This document shows positions 37,223-48,159 of a DNA stretch of 64,000 nucleotides, one piece after another (within the stretch, counting starts at the first letter, position 1; every line of letters begins with the position of its first letter). Source of the stretch: Puffinus mauretanicus (lineage: Eukaryota; Chordata; Aves; Procellariiformes; Procellariidae); the NCBI GenBank assembly GCA_023333565.1, contig JAJKFH010001315.1, positions 1,178,001 to 1,242,000 on the forward strand, in the 5' to 3' direction. Below the pieces are notes generated by a model. That model made no database searches. It saw nothing but the letters and a program-made list of their open reading frames with translations, and had not been told where the DNA came from. The position numbers were made by a program, and so were the translations under genes.

Positions 37223-37774
37223 TCAGGCTCAGCCCTATCTATCTAGCAAAGTGCAACACCAGTCCATGTCATCTTCTGGAAAAGTAACCAGATATCTTCG
37301 CTAGGGCAAGGAGAGATCACGTTTCATGGTCCATGACTTGTGAAAGTACTGATCTTTCCTTACAGCTGAAGGAGGCTGGCTAACATTGAATGCCTTATTA
37401 AACACTCCCTGACCCATGGGGACCCGCAGCAATCACCCAGCTCTAGGTCTGCTCCAAGGCTGCAGCTCCCTCGCAAGGCTGATGCCAAGATGGGGCAAGG
37501 ACAAGGTTTTCCCCATGACCGGTGGTGCCCTATGCACCTTTCCAAGAAAAGCAATCCAAGAACATTATTTCAGCTCCCCTTTTTCCCCCAAATATACCTC
37601 TCCCCACCGCTCCTATGAGCTATGGCAGTTCAGACTGCAGTCAGGTCTGTAGCACCTTCCTTGGTTTGATTTCACTGCAAGAAAATTTACCTCCCTCTGT
37701 TGCTACAGGACCAGGGAGATATAACACTACAGATTAATAAATGAATGAGATTGTACGACAGGAAAGGTGGTGGT

Positions 37775-37884
37775 AACAGTTTAATAGGTAAGGCAAAAGC
37801 CACATGCGCAAGCAAAGCAAAATAAGGAATTCATTCACTACTTCCCATCGACAGGCAGGTGTTCAGGCTACTCCGAAGCAGGGC
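37775..37884 (-). repeat. Possible antisense fragment of another avian LTR element
   Basis: The stretch with AGGAATTCATTCACTACTT and CAGGCAGGTGTTCAG resembles, from memory, the antisense strand of a very common bird LTR retroelement. It ends at CAGGGC, where the ERV-L copy begins. The match is recalled, not computed. Confidence 0.35.
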
Positions 37885-38735
37885 CATCATGAGAAGAGGA
37901 GGAGGAAGAGGCAGAACTCATAAATGAGGTGGTAACCACCCGAACCCTATCCCTGAGTGAGCTGCAAGATATGTGAAAAATTTTCAGTCATTGTCCAGGC
38001 GAGCACGTTGTCACCTGGCTGCTCCAATGCTGGGATAACGGGGCCAGTAGCCTGTAATTAGAGGGTAGGGAAGCTGGGATCCCTTTCTAGGGAAGGGAGC
38101 ATTGACAAAGCGATTGGACAAGGGGCACAAGTCCTCAGCCTCTAGAAGCGACTCCTGTCAGGCATGAAGGAAAGGTATCCCTTCAAGGAAGATGTTATAT
38201 GTCACCCAGGCAAGTGGACCACCATGGAGAGAGGTATCCAGTACCTCAGGGAATTAGCTGTGCTGGAGGCGATTTATGATGACCTGGACAATGAGCAGTT
38301 ACCCAAAGATCCAGATGAAGTCAAGTGCATATGATCCACGTGGTACAAAGTGCACCATCATCATATGCCAACTCATTGGCAGCAATGACCTGGAAAGATG
38401 GAGAAGGACAAATGGTGGATGAATTGGCTGGCCAACTCCAGCAATATGAAGAAAGTCTCTCTTCCTCCCTATGGGCCTGCGTCTCGGCTGTGGAGAAACT
38501 GTCCTGGGAGTTCCAGCAATTCAAAGAGGATATGACCTACTCCCCACCTGTACAGACCAGTATCTCAGCTATTAGGAGTAAGCATTCCTCTGCTCAAGAG
38601 AGAGGATATAGTGGGTACGCACTACGGGCCACCCTGTGGTTTTACCTGCATGGCCACAGAGAGGGTATGAGGAAGTGGGATGGAAAACCTACCTCGACTT
38701 AGAGGCACAGGTACGCGAGTTACAAGGAGAAACAA
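37880..38735 (+). pseudogene. Decayed gag fragment
   Basis: It aligns by eye to the capsid, coiled-coil and basic regions of the intact gag. In-frame stops are visible (for example TGA in AAGATATGTGAAAAA near 37970 and TAG in CCTCTAGAAGC near 38140), along with small indels. The longest open piece is 38325-38702. The membrane-like N-terminus is absent from this copy. Confidence 0.85.
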
Positions 38736-39237
38736 GTCTTATAGTGACATGGTACCCCAGAAAGAATTGAGTCAGAAAACAGAACTCATTTCTGAAACAC
38801 CCTCATAGACACCTGGGCCAAAGAGCATGGCATTGAGTGGGTATATCACATCCTCTAGCATGCACCAGCCTCTGGGAAAATCGAACGATACAATGGACTG
38901 CTAAAGACTACACTGACAGCAATGGGTGGTGGGACATTCAAACATTGGGTACACATTTAGCAAAAGCCACCTGGTTAGTCAACACCAGGGGATCTGCCAA
39001 TCGAGCTGGCCCTGCCCAATGAAAAGGTTTACATACTGTAGAAGGGGATAAAGTCCCTGTTGTGCACATAAGAAATATGCTGGGGGAGACAGTCCTCCTG
39101 CCTCAGGCAAAGGCAAACCCATCCGTGGGATTGCTTTTGCTCAAAGACCTGGGTGCACTTGGTGGGTAATGCAAAAGGATGGGGAAGTCCGATATGTAGC
39201 TCAAGGGGATTTGATTTTGAGTGAGAATAGACAATGA
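38736..39237 (+). pseudogene. Decayed integrase 3' half
   Basis: It joins gag directly to integrase at a short A-rich microhomology. The second catalytic Asp is lost (SDNG has become SENR near 38770) and a TAG occurs near 38858, but the region of the third acidic residue (GAA 38883-38885) is intact. It aligns with about 9050-9562 of the younger provirus. Confidence 0.85.
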
Positions 39238-39706
39238 TTTGAATTGTATGATGTTAATTACTATATAATACTGTATGTCACCACTACTATGGTTGCTATA
39301 TGCCATATTAATGGTATTACATAAGAATCACCCACATTAATGAAGAATGAATTTTGAAGAAACTGAGCAAATTGCAATGATGATCGAACCAGACAAGCAC
39401 AGCAGCGATGGAACCGGAACTGGCTTCAGCGTGCAACAATCCAACAACACACACCATCCCTCCTGCCCTGAAGGACTGTTATGACAGATGGAGCCCAAAG
39501 TCATGGACTAAATGAACTCAATGGACATTTTGTGGACATTTTATGGACAATTTACAGGGGTGGTCCATAGACTAAGGGAATGATATCTGTGTGTGTGTAT
39601 ATATATATCTCTCAAAGAATGGGAAGGGGAGTGGTGGTTAATAAGGACATATGGATAGCGTGAGATCTGTGTATGACGCACATGGTATAGAATAAAGGGT
39701 GGATAT
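39238..39706 (+). other. 3' non-coding region of the older copy
   Basis: Related to 9563-9991, without env. A short TG/TA repeat (about 39587-39610) is inserted or expanded here. It ends in AAAGGGTGGA next to the LTR, the purine tract. Confidence 0.7.
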
Positions 39707-40257
39707 TGTCCTGGTTTCAGCTAGGGTAGAGTTAGTTTTCTTCCTAGTAGCTGTTATAGTACTGTGTTTTGGATTTAGGATGAGAATAACGTTGATAACA
39801 CACTGATGTTTTAGTTGTTGCTGAGCAGTGCTTACACTAAGTCAAGGACTTTTCAGCTTCTCATACTGCCAGCAAGGAGCCTGGAGGTGCACAAGAAGCT
39901 GGGAGGAGACACAGCCAGCACAGCTGACCCAAACTGGCCAAAAGGATATTCCATACCATATGACATCACGCTGAACAAAAAAACTGGGAGGAGTTGGCTG
40001 GGGAAGGGTGTGTGGCCACTGCTCAGGAACTGGCTGGGCATCGGTCAGCAGGTTGTGAGCAATTGCATTGTGCATCACTTGTTTTGTATATTCTTTTATC
40101 ATTATTATTATTTTCCCTTCCTTTTCTGTCCTATTAAATCGTCTTTATCTCAACCCATGAGTTTTACCTTTTTTCCGATTCTCTCCCCCACCTCACTAGG
40201 AAGGAGCGAGCGAATGGCTATGTGGTTTTTAGCTGCCTGCTGGGTTAAACAATGACA
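39707..40257 (+). repeat. 3' LTR of the older copy, 551 bp
   Basis: It starts TGTCCTGG and ends AATGACA. It is related to but clearly different from the younger LTR (551 versus 511-515 bp, no 11-bp tandem duplication), so it represents an older subfamily. It keeps the CRE-like TGACATCA and the poly(A) signal ATTAAA near 40134, but the TATA box has become an A-run. Confidence 0.88.
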
Positions 40258-41580
40258 CATATTCACCACTATCAATTTCCTCTGCACGTTGCCATCACTC
40301 GCTTTGGGCAGAGTCACTGGAAGAGTCGCAGACCCATTTATGCAACGCAAAGTTACAAGACATCTCATTAGGGAGACAGGTGATAGCCGTGAACTCTCTA
40401 GTCACTCACAAATCATTTCCACCCCACCGTGCTAACCGTAAGCCCCTGGCTGTGAGACGCTGCCACCCACGAAGCAGCGTGGGCATTAATTAGTTCTGCC
40501 CCATACCTGGTGAGCACCGTTAGCACAGCCCGGCTTCCTGCGACAGGGACCACCAGCTGCTTTTTATTCGATGCTCATCGGGGGTCCGCCAGGCTACGCT
40601 GTATTTCATGTCCACCCTGCTCTGCCCTCAAGGGGAGGGTGCAACACGCCACCCCAACAACCGAAACGACTCTGCCATGACCTGACCTCCACTCTCCTGC
40701 TCTGCAGGTGACCCCGTGTAATCTCCAAATATATTAGGGCACCATCTGCCAAGGAAGGCCACTCCTGTGCCCCGCAAAACCCGTTGTGCCACAGCCGAGG
40801 TGGTCCCTGTCCCCTGGGAATGTGCGACAAATGCGACTGAGTCCTTCCAGCAGCAAACATCTTCCCAAAACCCAAACCGAGCAGGTCAATCTGACGACCT
40901 ACACTGAAACCGATTCTTTTCTCTCAGAGCTGTCATTTGTACTGAAGCAAAATGAAGGTCAAGAAATATCTATACAATGTCCCAATTTGCCATGATGTGG
41001 GTATACATACGTTTTGGATATAAGCTCTTTGCACAAAGTAAAAGATAACACAGAAGTAAAGCCAGTACTCTTGTTCATAGGGAAGAGTAAATTAAACAAG
41101 AGCAAAATCCACAGCATTTAGCAAACATTTACAAAATGAACAGACAGAATTACAAGCTCCAGACAAAATTCATTGATTTTTTTCATCCCTAAGTTTCTGA
41201 AAACTTTAGTTTGGCACAGAGTTTATAACATGGCCCCGGAGACCATGTATTAGGTGACATATGGAAGGGTAGCCAATTCAGACCCAAGAGCATCTAACAT
41301 AGCTCTAAGAGGCAAAAGTTTTAATTAAAAAAGTGTTATCTCCACAGACTAGCTGCAAGGGTAGTAAATCCTTTACCCAAGTATATGCAGAGGTTACTTA
41401 ACTGGACATGCAGACACAAATAACAATGGACTTCAAATTGCTCAACATCATTTTTTTCCACTTTACTTTTTGTACTTGAGTCAACTAAGCAAAAGCTCCT
41501 TTTTTCTTTAAATTTCTGCCATTTACCAGTGAAAGTTCCAGTAAAGAACTGAAGGTGTAGACACCTCTTATTTTATATAC
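40258..41580. other. Intron sequence, nothing assigned
   Basis: It lies between the older ERV copy and a coding exon. A GC-richer, CpG-containing patch lies near 40430-40620. The only structure noted is the 31-base alternative microexon candidate at 40507-40537. Confidence 0.45.
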
Positions 41581-41839
41581 CCGTCAGGCAGATCATGAAC
41601 CATCACATGGTCAAGTTCTTTCTTGCATTCATGAGTTTGATATTTCCACTGTACAACAAAAATCTGTAATACCAGCTCTCGCATAGCTGGAGGCATATAA
41701 AGGGAGCAATGATCAAATAGATGAAGACAAAAAAATGTTTGAAGAATTTGAATTTTAGTCTTGAATACAATAGGAGACATATGAATGTGTGTACATAGTA
41801 TAACTTTCTGTACGTGACTTTTCACATCTTTTAATAATG
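41581..41839 (-). CDS. Candidate internal exon, 86 codons
   Basis: A strong acceptor (CCCATCACAATTTCTTCCAG) precedes 41839. Two bases complete the codon split in exon 50558-50690, and 85 further codons stay open, including LLKDVKSHVQKVILCTHIHM, IQILQTFFCLHLFDHC and MPPAMRELVLQIFVVQWKYQ. The donor GACGG|GTATAT is moderate and leaves phase 2; without it the frame would run to TAA at 41568-41570. Helical, hydrophobic-heptad composition sets it apart from the flanking AT-rich DNA. This is one of the two best exons of the inferred gene. Confidence 0.55.
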
Positions 41840-44207
41840 CTGGAAGAAATTGTGATGGGAACATATAGTCCAGCAGCTAAAGGGACACGGTGCCAAAAAG
41901 CCTCTGTGTGCTTTTTGGTAAGTGGCACACTAGTATTTCTGCATAAACAGTCAAGGAAAGAAGGTACAATTTTTTAAAACTAATAAACTGATTTTAACAG
42001 GTGGAAAACATTAACATTACGTTATGACTTCTGTTGACAGATTAACCTTGAGTCTCAAAGGAACAGAGAGTTCAACAACATAGGCTTCCACTTAGGCACG
42101 AAGGTGTAAAAGGTTACTCCCAACTTACCTGAACATTTCTAAATGAGTGTTGAGCTACTTTACACCCCATTTGGGCATAGGAATAGTAATAATGCAATTC
42201 TACAAGATAGAAATAAACACTTACTATTTCAGCAATCACCTGGAATACTATAAAAGTAAGAAGAGCAGCTAATGTGAAGTCCTAGGAGATTATTACACCC
42301 TTCGGTTAAAAATATTGCAGGCAAGCAAGCCCAGCACCAATCCCAAGTCACCACTGCTTGGTAGATGTGGGACAGCAAAGAGGTCTCACGCCAGGTCCTG
42401 GCACAAGCTGCCAAGGACTTTGCTCAAGTTACCCTGGCCATAGACCACCCCCAGTAGCCCTTCAGGCAGCCACATACCCTGGACGATGATCATCTGTCAC
42501 AGAGATTAAACTGGCATTTGTAGGGGAGAAAAGCACCAGGGCTCTGCAGGCACCTCAGCAGGTAAGAGGACCTGAGCTCCTGAGATTTCTTCTGGAGGCT
42601 GAAGTAAGAGAGGACTTGTTAGCAAGGGATTAAGCACCACCGCTCAGGGAAAGTACCATGACATATGTAAGAAGTTTTAGGAGTATCCAGAAGGGCCAGT
42701 GGTGATTGTATTTGCATAAAGCATTATTAGATGTTGCCTGATTTCAAGCTATGAACAAACCAAGAGCTGCCATGTAACTTCTGTGGTCACACTGCCAGAC
42801 CCAAGCCCAGGTAATGGCTAAATGTGACAGCATAAGCAGCATCCGGGAGAATAACCAAGAATAATTTCCAAGAAGCCAGTGAGTATATCACTTTTTTGAT
42901 TTCTGATGTTTTTAACAAAAACGGAGATAAAGAACTCAGTAACAAAGAAAAAAAATTCCTTCTCAGTATTTGCTAATGCATAGTATTACAATAGTCACCT
43001 ATCCTTATTTAAATGTAGAATAAGAGGGTAGTTACATTTCAAATTAACACCACTGACTTGCAACATCAGCTTAATTTTACTTCTCATACCTGTGCATCTT
43101 ATTCCCAATAATAAGTGAAGCTAGGCATATACAGAGGAAAAAAAAAAGAAAAAAAACTTAAACCCCATACCCCAAATCTAAAGCACAGATCAAGTGAAGA
43201 GCATCAGGACAGCATTGCCTGATCCAAAAAGCATCAACTGACCTGAAATAATGAAAAAGCCAGAAGGCATTACAACATGATTTTTTTCCCCATTTGTTAC
43301 TCAAGTCTATCAGGAATGGAGAGAGGGAAAGGAGTAGCTTTACCAAGTACAGTGCACCTCTAGTTATTCCTCTAACTTGTGTGTTACAAAGCATTAGATT
43401 TGTTCCTCTATTGATGTTAATCCTTAGAATATTGACTATCATGTATTAATTAAAAATTAAGAAAGGATATTAAATATTAGTTAAGTATTAATTTTCCAAC
43501 ATTAAAATCTGTATTATCCTTGATTTACTTTACTCAAAATAATAAAATTCAGAGAGCCTTATTTTGGCAGTATATCATACTTTGGAATAATTTAATTAAT
43601 CTGGTCTTAGTAAAACTTGGAATCGGACTACAGCTGTTGAGCCATAATGATTCTTGAATCCCTGGTATCACGCTGAAAACTTTTCCTTTCTCGCATTACT
43701 GCAAGATGGTCTGATATTTAGGAAAGTTTAGAGAAATAGCATTGCAGTAAATTAATATTTGTCAAAAGTCCCATTGCTCTTTAAAGCATTGATAATCAGG
43801 ACTGAAATATGCTGCCTTCCCTGGTCACACCCTTCGGTGATTGAAGCGGTCCCCAATTTGCACGCCTTTTCTTTTAGTGAGAGCCCAGATGGCAATTACT
43901 AGTGCAAAAATAAGTGTTGAAGGGGCATTTCAGTCAACAGTCTGAGGTTGTTTTTCCCTCCTATTCAACATACCCAACATCCATCTTTTTGGTGCTGTTT
44001 GCTTGTGGCTGATGAAGTTTGACCCCACCAATAACAATCCACACTGGAAGCTAAAAATCACCCAAAACACACCCCATCACCGACCACCTTCGCTTTACAT
44101 TTTAATTCTCTCTGCACAAGCCCTGCATTACAACTGCAGGCAGAAATGCATTTCCTTTACAGCAGCTTTGAAACAGCCTTCACAGTTTATCTTTACGCTT
44201 AATTCCC

Positions 44208-44282
44208 CGCAGCTGTCGGGGATGGCGGCGGGCACCAGCCGCACGCGGGACCCCGCTGCAGCGCCCCAGCGCCGCAGAAACG
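44208..44282. other. CpG-dense patch of about 75 bp
   Basis: About twelve CpG dinucleotides lie within 75 bases, in a neighbourhood that is otherwise CpG-poor and AT-rich. On the plus strand it contains ATGGCGGCGGGC followed by 28 more open codons. It may be a small unmethylated regulatory element, an alternative first exon, or chance. Confidence 0.35.
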
Positions 44283-45393
44283 TTTTGTCATTTCTGCCTT
44301 TCTCCCCCTAATCCCCTTTGCTGGCCGCAATCCGACCAACGCCTCGTGAAAAAACAGATGGCAGTAACCGATATGGTCCGTAATTGTGGCCAGTTAATAG
44401 CAGAGGATAAGAGTGAGATAAGGACCAAGCGCTGGTGGCCAGCTGCTGCTGAGTTAACCCTTCCTGGCATCACCTCAGCGTGGCTCAGCTGCTTGCAAAA
44501 TCCCAGGGATGAATTATGGTTATTTTCAGTTCCCCTTCTCTGCTTTTTGCCATTTCATTCATTTCAGGGCTTTCGTGCCTATCAGGATAATGAATTCAAG
44601 CCTAATTCTTCCCTTCCACCTTCCAGTCAAGGATCTCAACAGGCCCTACCCTACCGAATTTCTTAGTGGAGTAGGTAACCCTCGCTCCATTTTAAAGAGG
44701 GATCAAAGAGGAGGAGAGAAGCTACGTGACTTCTCCAAAAGCTCTGGACCAGATTTACACTGGTATATACCCAGCATAACCCAGCTTAAACAAAGGAGTT
44801 GCTCTGTGTTTCAATCAAATTTAGCCCTCTGCAAGTAAATACAAACAGAAATTCCTTATCCCAAGCTATGAATGCCAGGCTGCAGGGGGGAAAAAAAAAA
44901 AAGTGAAAAACAAGCCTGAAAACAAAGCTAAGATACGTGAATTACAATCATTTAATGCAAAAGCAAGCTCTATCCTAAATAAAGCAATTAGGATATTGCA
45001 GCTTTATTTTCTAGTCATGTGTTCCCACCCAATTAAAAAAAAAAAACCAAAGACATCACTTCATGAGGTACTCATCACTCACTGCTCATGCTGTCAGCTT
45101 CTCACTCCAGGAAAAAAATCCCAATTATTGCTAAAATTTATTCAAAAAACTTTATCTTGTTTATCTCCCATTTGAACTTATGGCTATTTTGAAGTCAAGG
45201 CTTTTGAGGGGGGAAAAAAAAAAAAAATCTTATTCAAAACAGAGTGGGGGCAAGATGCTAAAACTCCATTCACAAAATACCTTTCTAAGAAGGAGGAAAA
45301 CCTAGTTTTACTTCAAAAGTATTTGGGAGTTTCCAGTGTTACTGATCTAGAAGGTATGAACAGAAAAAGGTGAACTCAAATATAAACAGGGTT

Positions 45394-45440
45394 TTTTTGC
45401 TTAAAAAAAAAAAAGAAAAAAAAAGAAAGAAAAAAAGGGC
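45394..45440. repeat. A-rich simple repeat
   Basis: Runs of A broken by single G residues over about 45 bases. No LINE or pseudogene body was seen beside it. Confidence 0.6.
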
Positions 45441-48159
45441 TTAATAACTTACTCAAAGTTTTCTTTCACAGAAAATTTAATTATTTTTTTCACTTTAAGC
45501 TGCAAGAGTGATTTTCCAAACTCTTAAAATCCTATGCAAACCCCCAGTATTTTCATTCTACGCAAGACCTGTGACAGCCCTAAGTTGCTCTTGGAAAAGG
45601 CAGTATTGGCCACATTCAAAAGGAAACCCTTCTACATATAGCTCAGGCTAACCATAAACACACACCAGAGGCTTATGGATTTGGTGTTCTAGTTAAAAAT
45701 ATCCCTGTTTAAAAAAAAAAGGAAGAAGTAGATACGAAGTAATTTCACCATATGACATAATATGTCACTATTTTAGTCTATAGCCTGTGGCTTGTCAAAC
45801 TTCTCCACCTTTTTTAGCAAAAGAGTTTGAATCACCATTGTCTCAATTGTAGGCAGTGCCCGAGCACTTGCAGGCTGTATTCCAGTAGCACCTTCCCAAT
45901 CCCACACCGGCTAGTACGCTAGTGTAGGTGCACCCCTTATGTAGCTAATGCTTTTTTCACAGTTATCTCAGCTCTGAATATACTTTAAAACAGAAAGAAA
46001 TTAGAAAATTCCTTCCCCTCTACTATAAAGACTAATAGATGAAGCACTTCATATCCTCTCTTACGGTCTGTATCTCCCTACAAACAAGAAGCACTTGCTG
46101 TTCTTGAGCATCAACAGTAAGTAAAACCCAAACGTTGGCCTGTACGGGCTTTCTATTTGCTGTTCTCTGGCACACATAAGGCATAGTGCACGCAGGGGCA
46201 TATCCTATCCTTTTATTAATATTACCAGCATTCAGAAAGAAAAGAGGCCACAGTTTAATCACAAAAAACACTATGTTACGACAGAAACCCAACCACCAGA
46301 ACAACTTCAGCAGATACACAGCAGCAAGAAGTCAAGGTGGGATCGCGCTGTGCGGGTCAAATGCAGAACGACAACGTAGAGAGCGCGCGCACTACTGTAA
46401 AAAGCATGAACTACAATTTTATCCACCATGTAACTACTCTAATATTCCACCAAACATTTTCATTCACCTCATAGAAACTATTTTAGAGACTTCAGCCTCT
46501 CCTGCTTAATAGGAAGTTCCTTGAAGGTTTCTCTCCATTGTGTCTGCTTGGGGGGCAGAAACATGATTTGGGCTAACGTAGACCTCTGTATGACATTTTG
46601 GCATCCTGTGCAAAGAGAGTCAAACAGACTCAAAGTTTATCTTGCAAGACAAGTGGAACTGCAGGAATCTAAAACTTCACATTTAGGGCAACATGTAATA
46701 CAAATGCAGAAGCAGTTTTGCATCTCTTAAGAGGTGTTAAAAAAATGCAGCAGACTTGGGTAACTTCCTTAATTCGCCAATTAGTAAGGAATTGAAAGTG
46801 TGGTTTCCCCCTCAACCCTCTTCAGGCCACTCAGACTTCTGTAAAATGCAGCTTTTTCCTTCAGCTCAGTTAGACCAGAAGCGAGTTTAGCCTCTAGCTG
46901 TTAATGACATTCTTTTCTATTTTTAAATTGCTTCTTCGTGGACAAAAGATATCTGTTTCAGAGAATTGGATTTTTCTTCTATCGATTAGTTAGATTTTTG
47001 TTAATAATTTTATTGAGAACCAGTTCCCAGATAGTAATTTTTAAACTTGCCACTTGCATTGTGGTGGGTCTCTGCAGCAACCCAACAGAAAAAGTATCTC
47101 CTCAAAACTACTGAGCTAAATTCTGCAGTGCCATAAGGTATTTCTTGGGTAAAACATCCCAATAACTATGGCTTGAACCACATGGAGATATGAAGATTTC
47201 GCCCAAGAACAGACTTTGGTGGGATTAAGCCAAGTATGACCCACACCAGCAATGGGAGAGCAACTGTCACTTGATGCTGTATAGTGCAGGGATTGTAATG
47301 ATTATACATTTTCTAATCCTGCTTCCTTCTGGCGAAACAATAGATTTACTATGACTTTATAGCCACTGTATGTCAATCAGTCAGGTTTCCATCACCAGCA
47401 TTCCTCCCTCACCGCTGACACGTTGCTTCCACTTGGCCATAAGCCGCGCACTAAACCCTTTCGTGCCGTGGAGTTTGATTCAGGCAGGAGGAACAGCCCA
47501 GCTCACGTGCCCCTCCTGCAAGTGCAGAAGGCTGCGGTTGAACATCTTGTTTTTTCATTTGCTATAGACATTTGTTCTTGCAGCTGACCATGTGCAGGAG
47601 AATTTGCTCATGTTCCAGAAAAGGACAGCTGCACCACAAATTACCTTAAACCTCCTTGCTCCAGGGATTATCTGGGTACAGTGAAGTGTGTGTATCCGAG
47701 GGCAGGGGTCTCTTCTTACTATAAACAGAGTTATTAACCTCTTATTTACCAGAAATGTTTATAAGATCAGTAATGGAGACAGTTTTGATCTCACTAGTCA
47801 CTTTCTGTTAGTAATTTTTTTGGAGGGTCCATCAGTCTACGCTCACAGGCTGGTTTCTTCAACTACTTTTTCTTTTTAAAGTTTTCCCTCATGAATTACG
47901 TCTGCTACTAGCTACCTGTACTTAGGGGACAACGTACACCTCTTGAGGCTGTGGACATGCAAGACTGGGGACTCTAGCCCCTGTTTGCCACATTCCCCTT
48001 TTTGGATCCTGCTACAGTAACCTCTTAGAGGTCTTCCACCACCCTTATTGAGCAATCTCTTATTGACAGTAACTATGTCAAGCATCAATCTTGGCTCTCA
48101 GCATACTTAATCTTGGCATTTACAAGAGGAACCACAGGAGCAGAAGGAGCATCTGGTTT

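Larger units (their letters stand above)
37880..40257 (+). mobile_element. Older, internally deleted ERV-L-like copy
   Basis: This is a degenerate relative of the 3.8-10.5 kb provirus. It keeps part of gag (37880-38730, matching about 5342-6218), the 3' half of integrase (38740-39237), the non-coding 3' region and a 3' LTR. The 5' LTR, leader, gag N-terminus, protease, RT, RNase H and integrase N-half are missing. It lies in an intron of the inferred host gene and antisense to it. Many substitutions and several stop codons show it is much older than the first provirus. Confidence 0.9.
41840..48154. other. Large intron, nothing assigned except a CpG patch
   Basis: AT-rich with long A-runs (for example 45403-45436). 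No exon or repeat end could be supported. The CpG-dense patch at 44208-44282 is listed separately. Confidence 0.45.

Noticed and set aside
40507..40537. Alternative 31-base microexon between the host-gene exons
   Set aside because: Sites and phase fit, but it lies in a GC-rich stretch next to the old LTR and is no better than 35246-35276; kept only as an alternative in the findings.
46032..46319. 95-codon minus-strand frame with protein-like end
   Set aside because: No acceptor and donor pair that gives a phase compatible with the exon chain.
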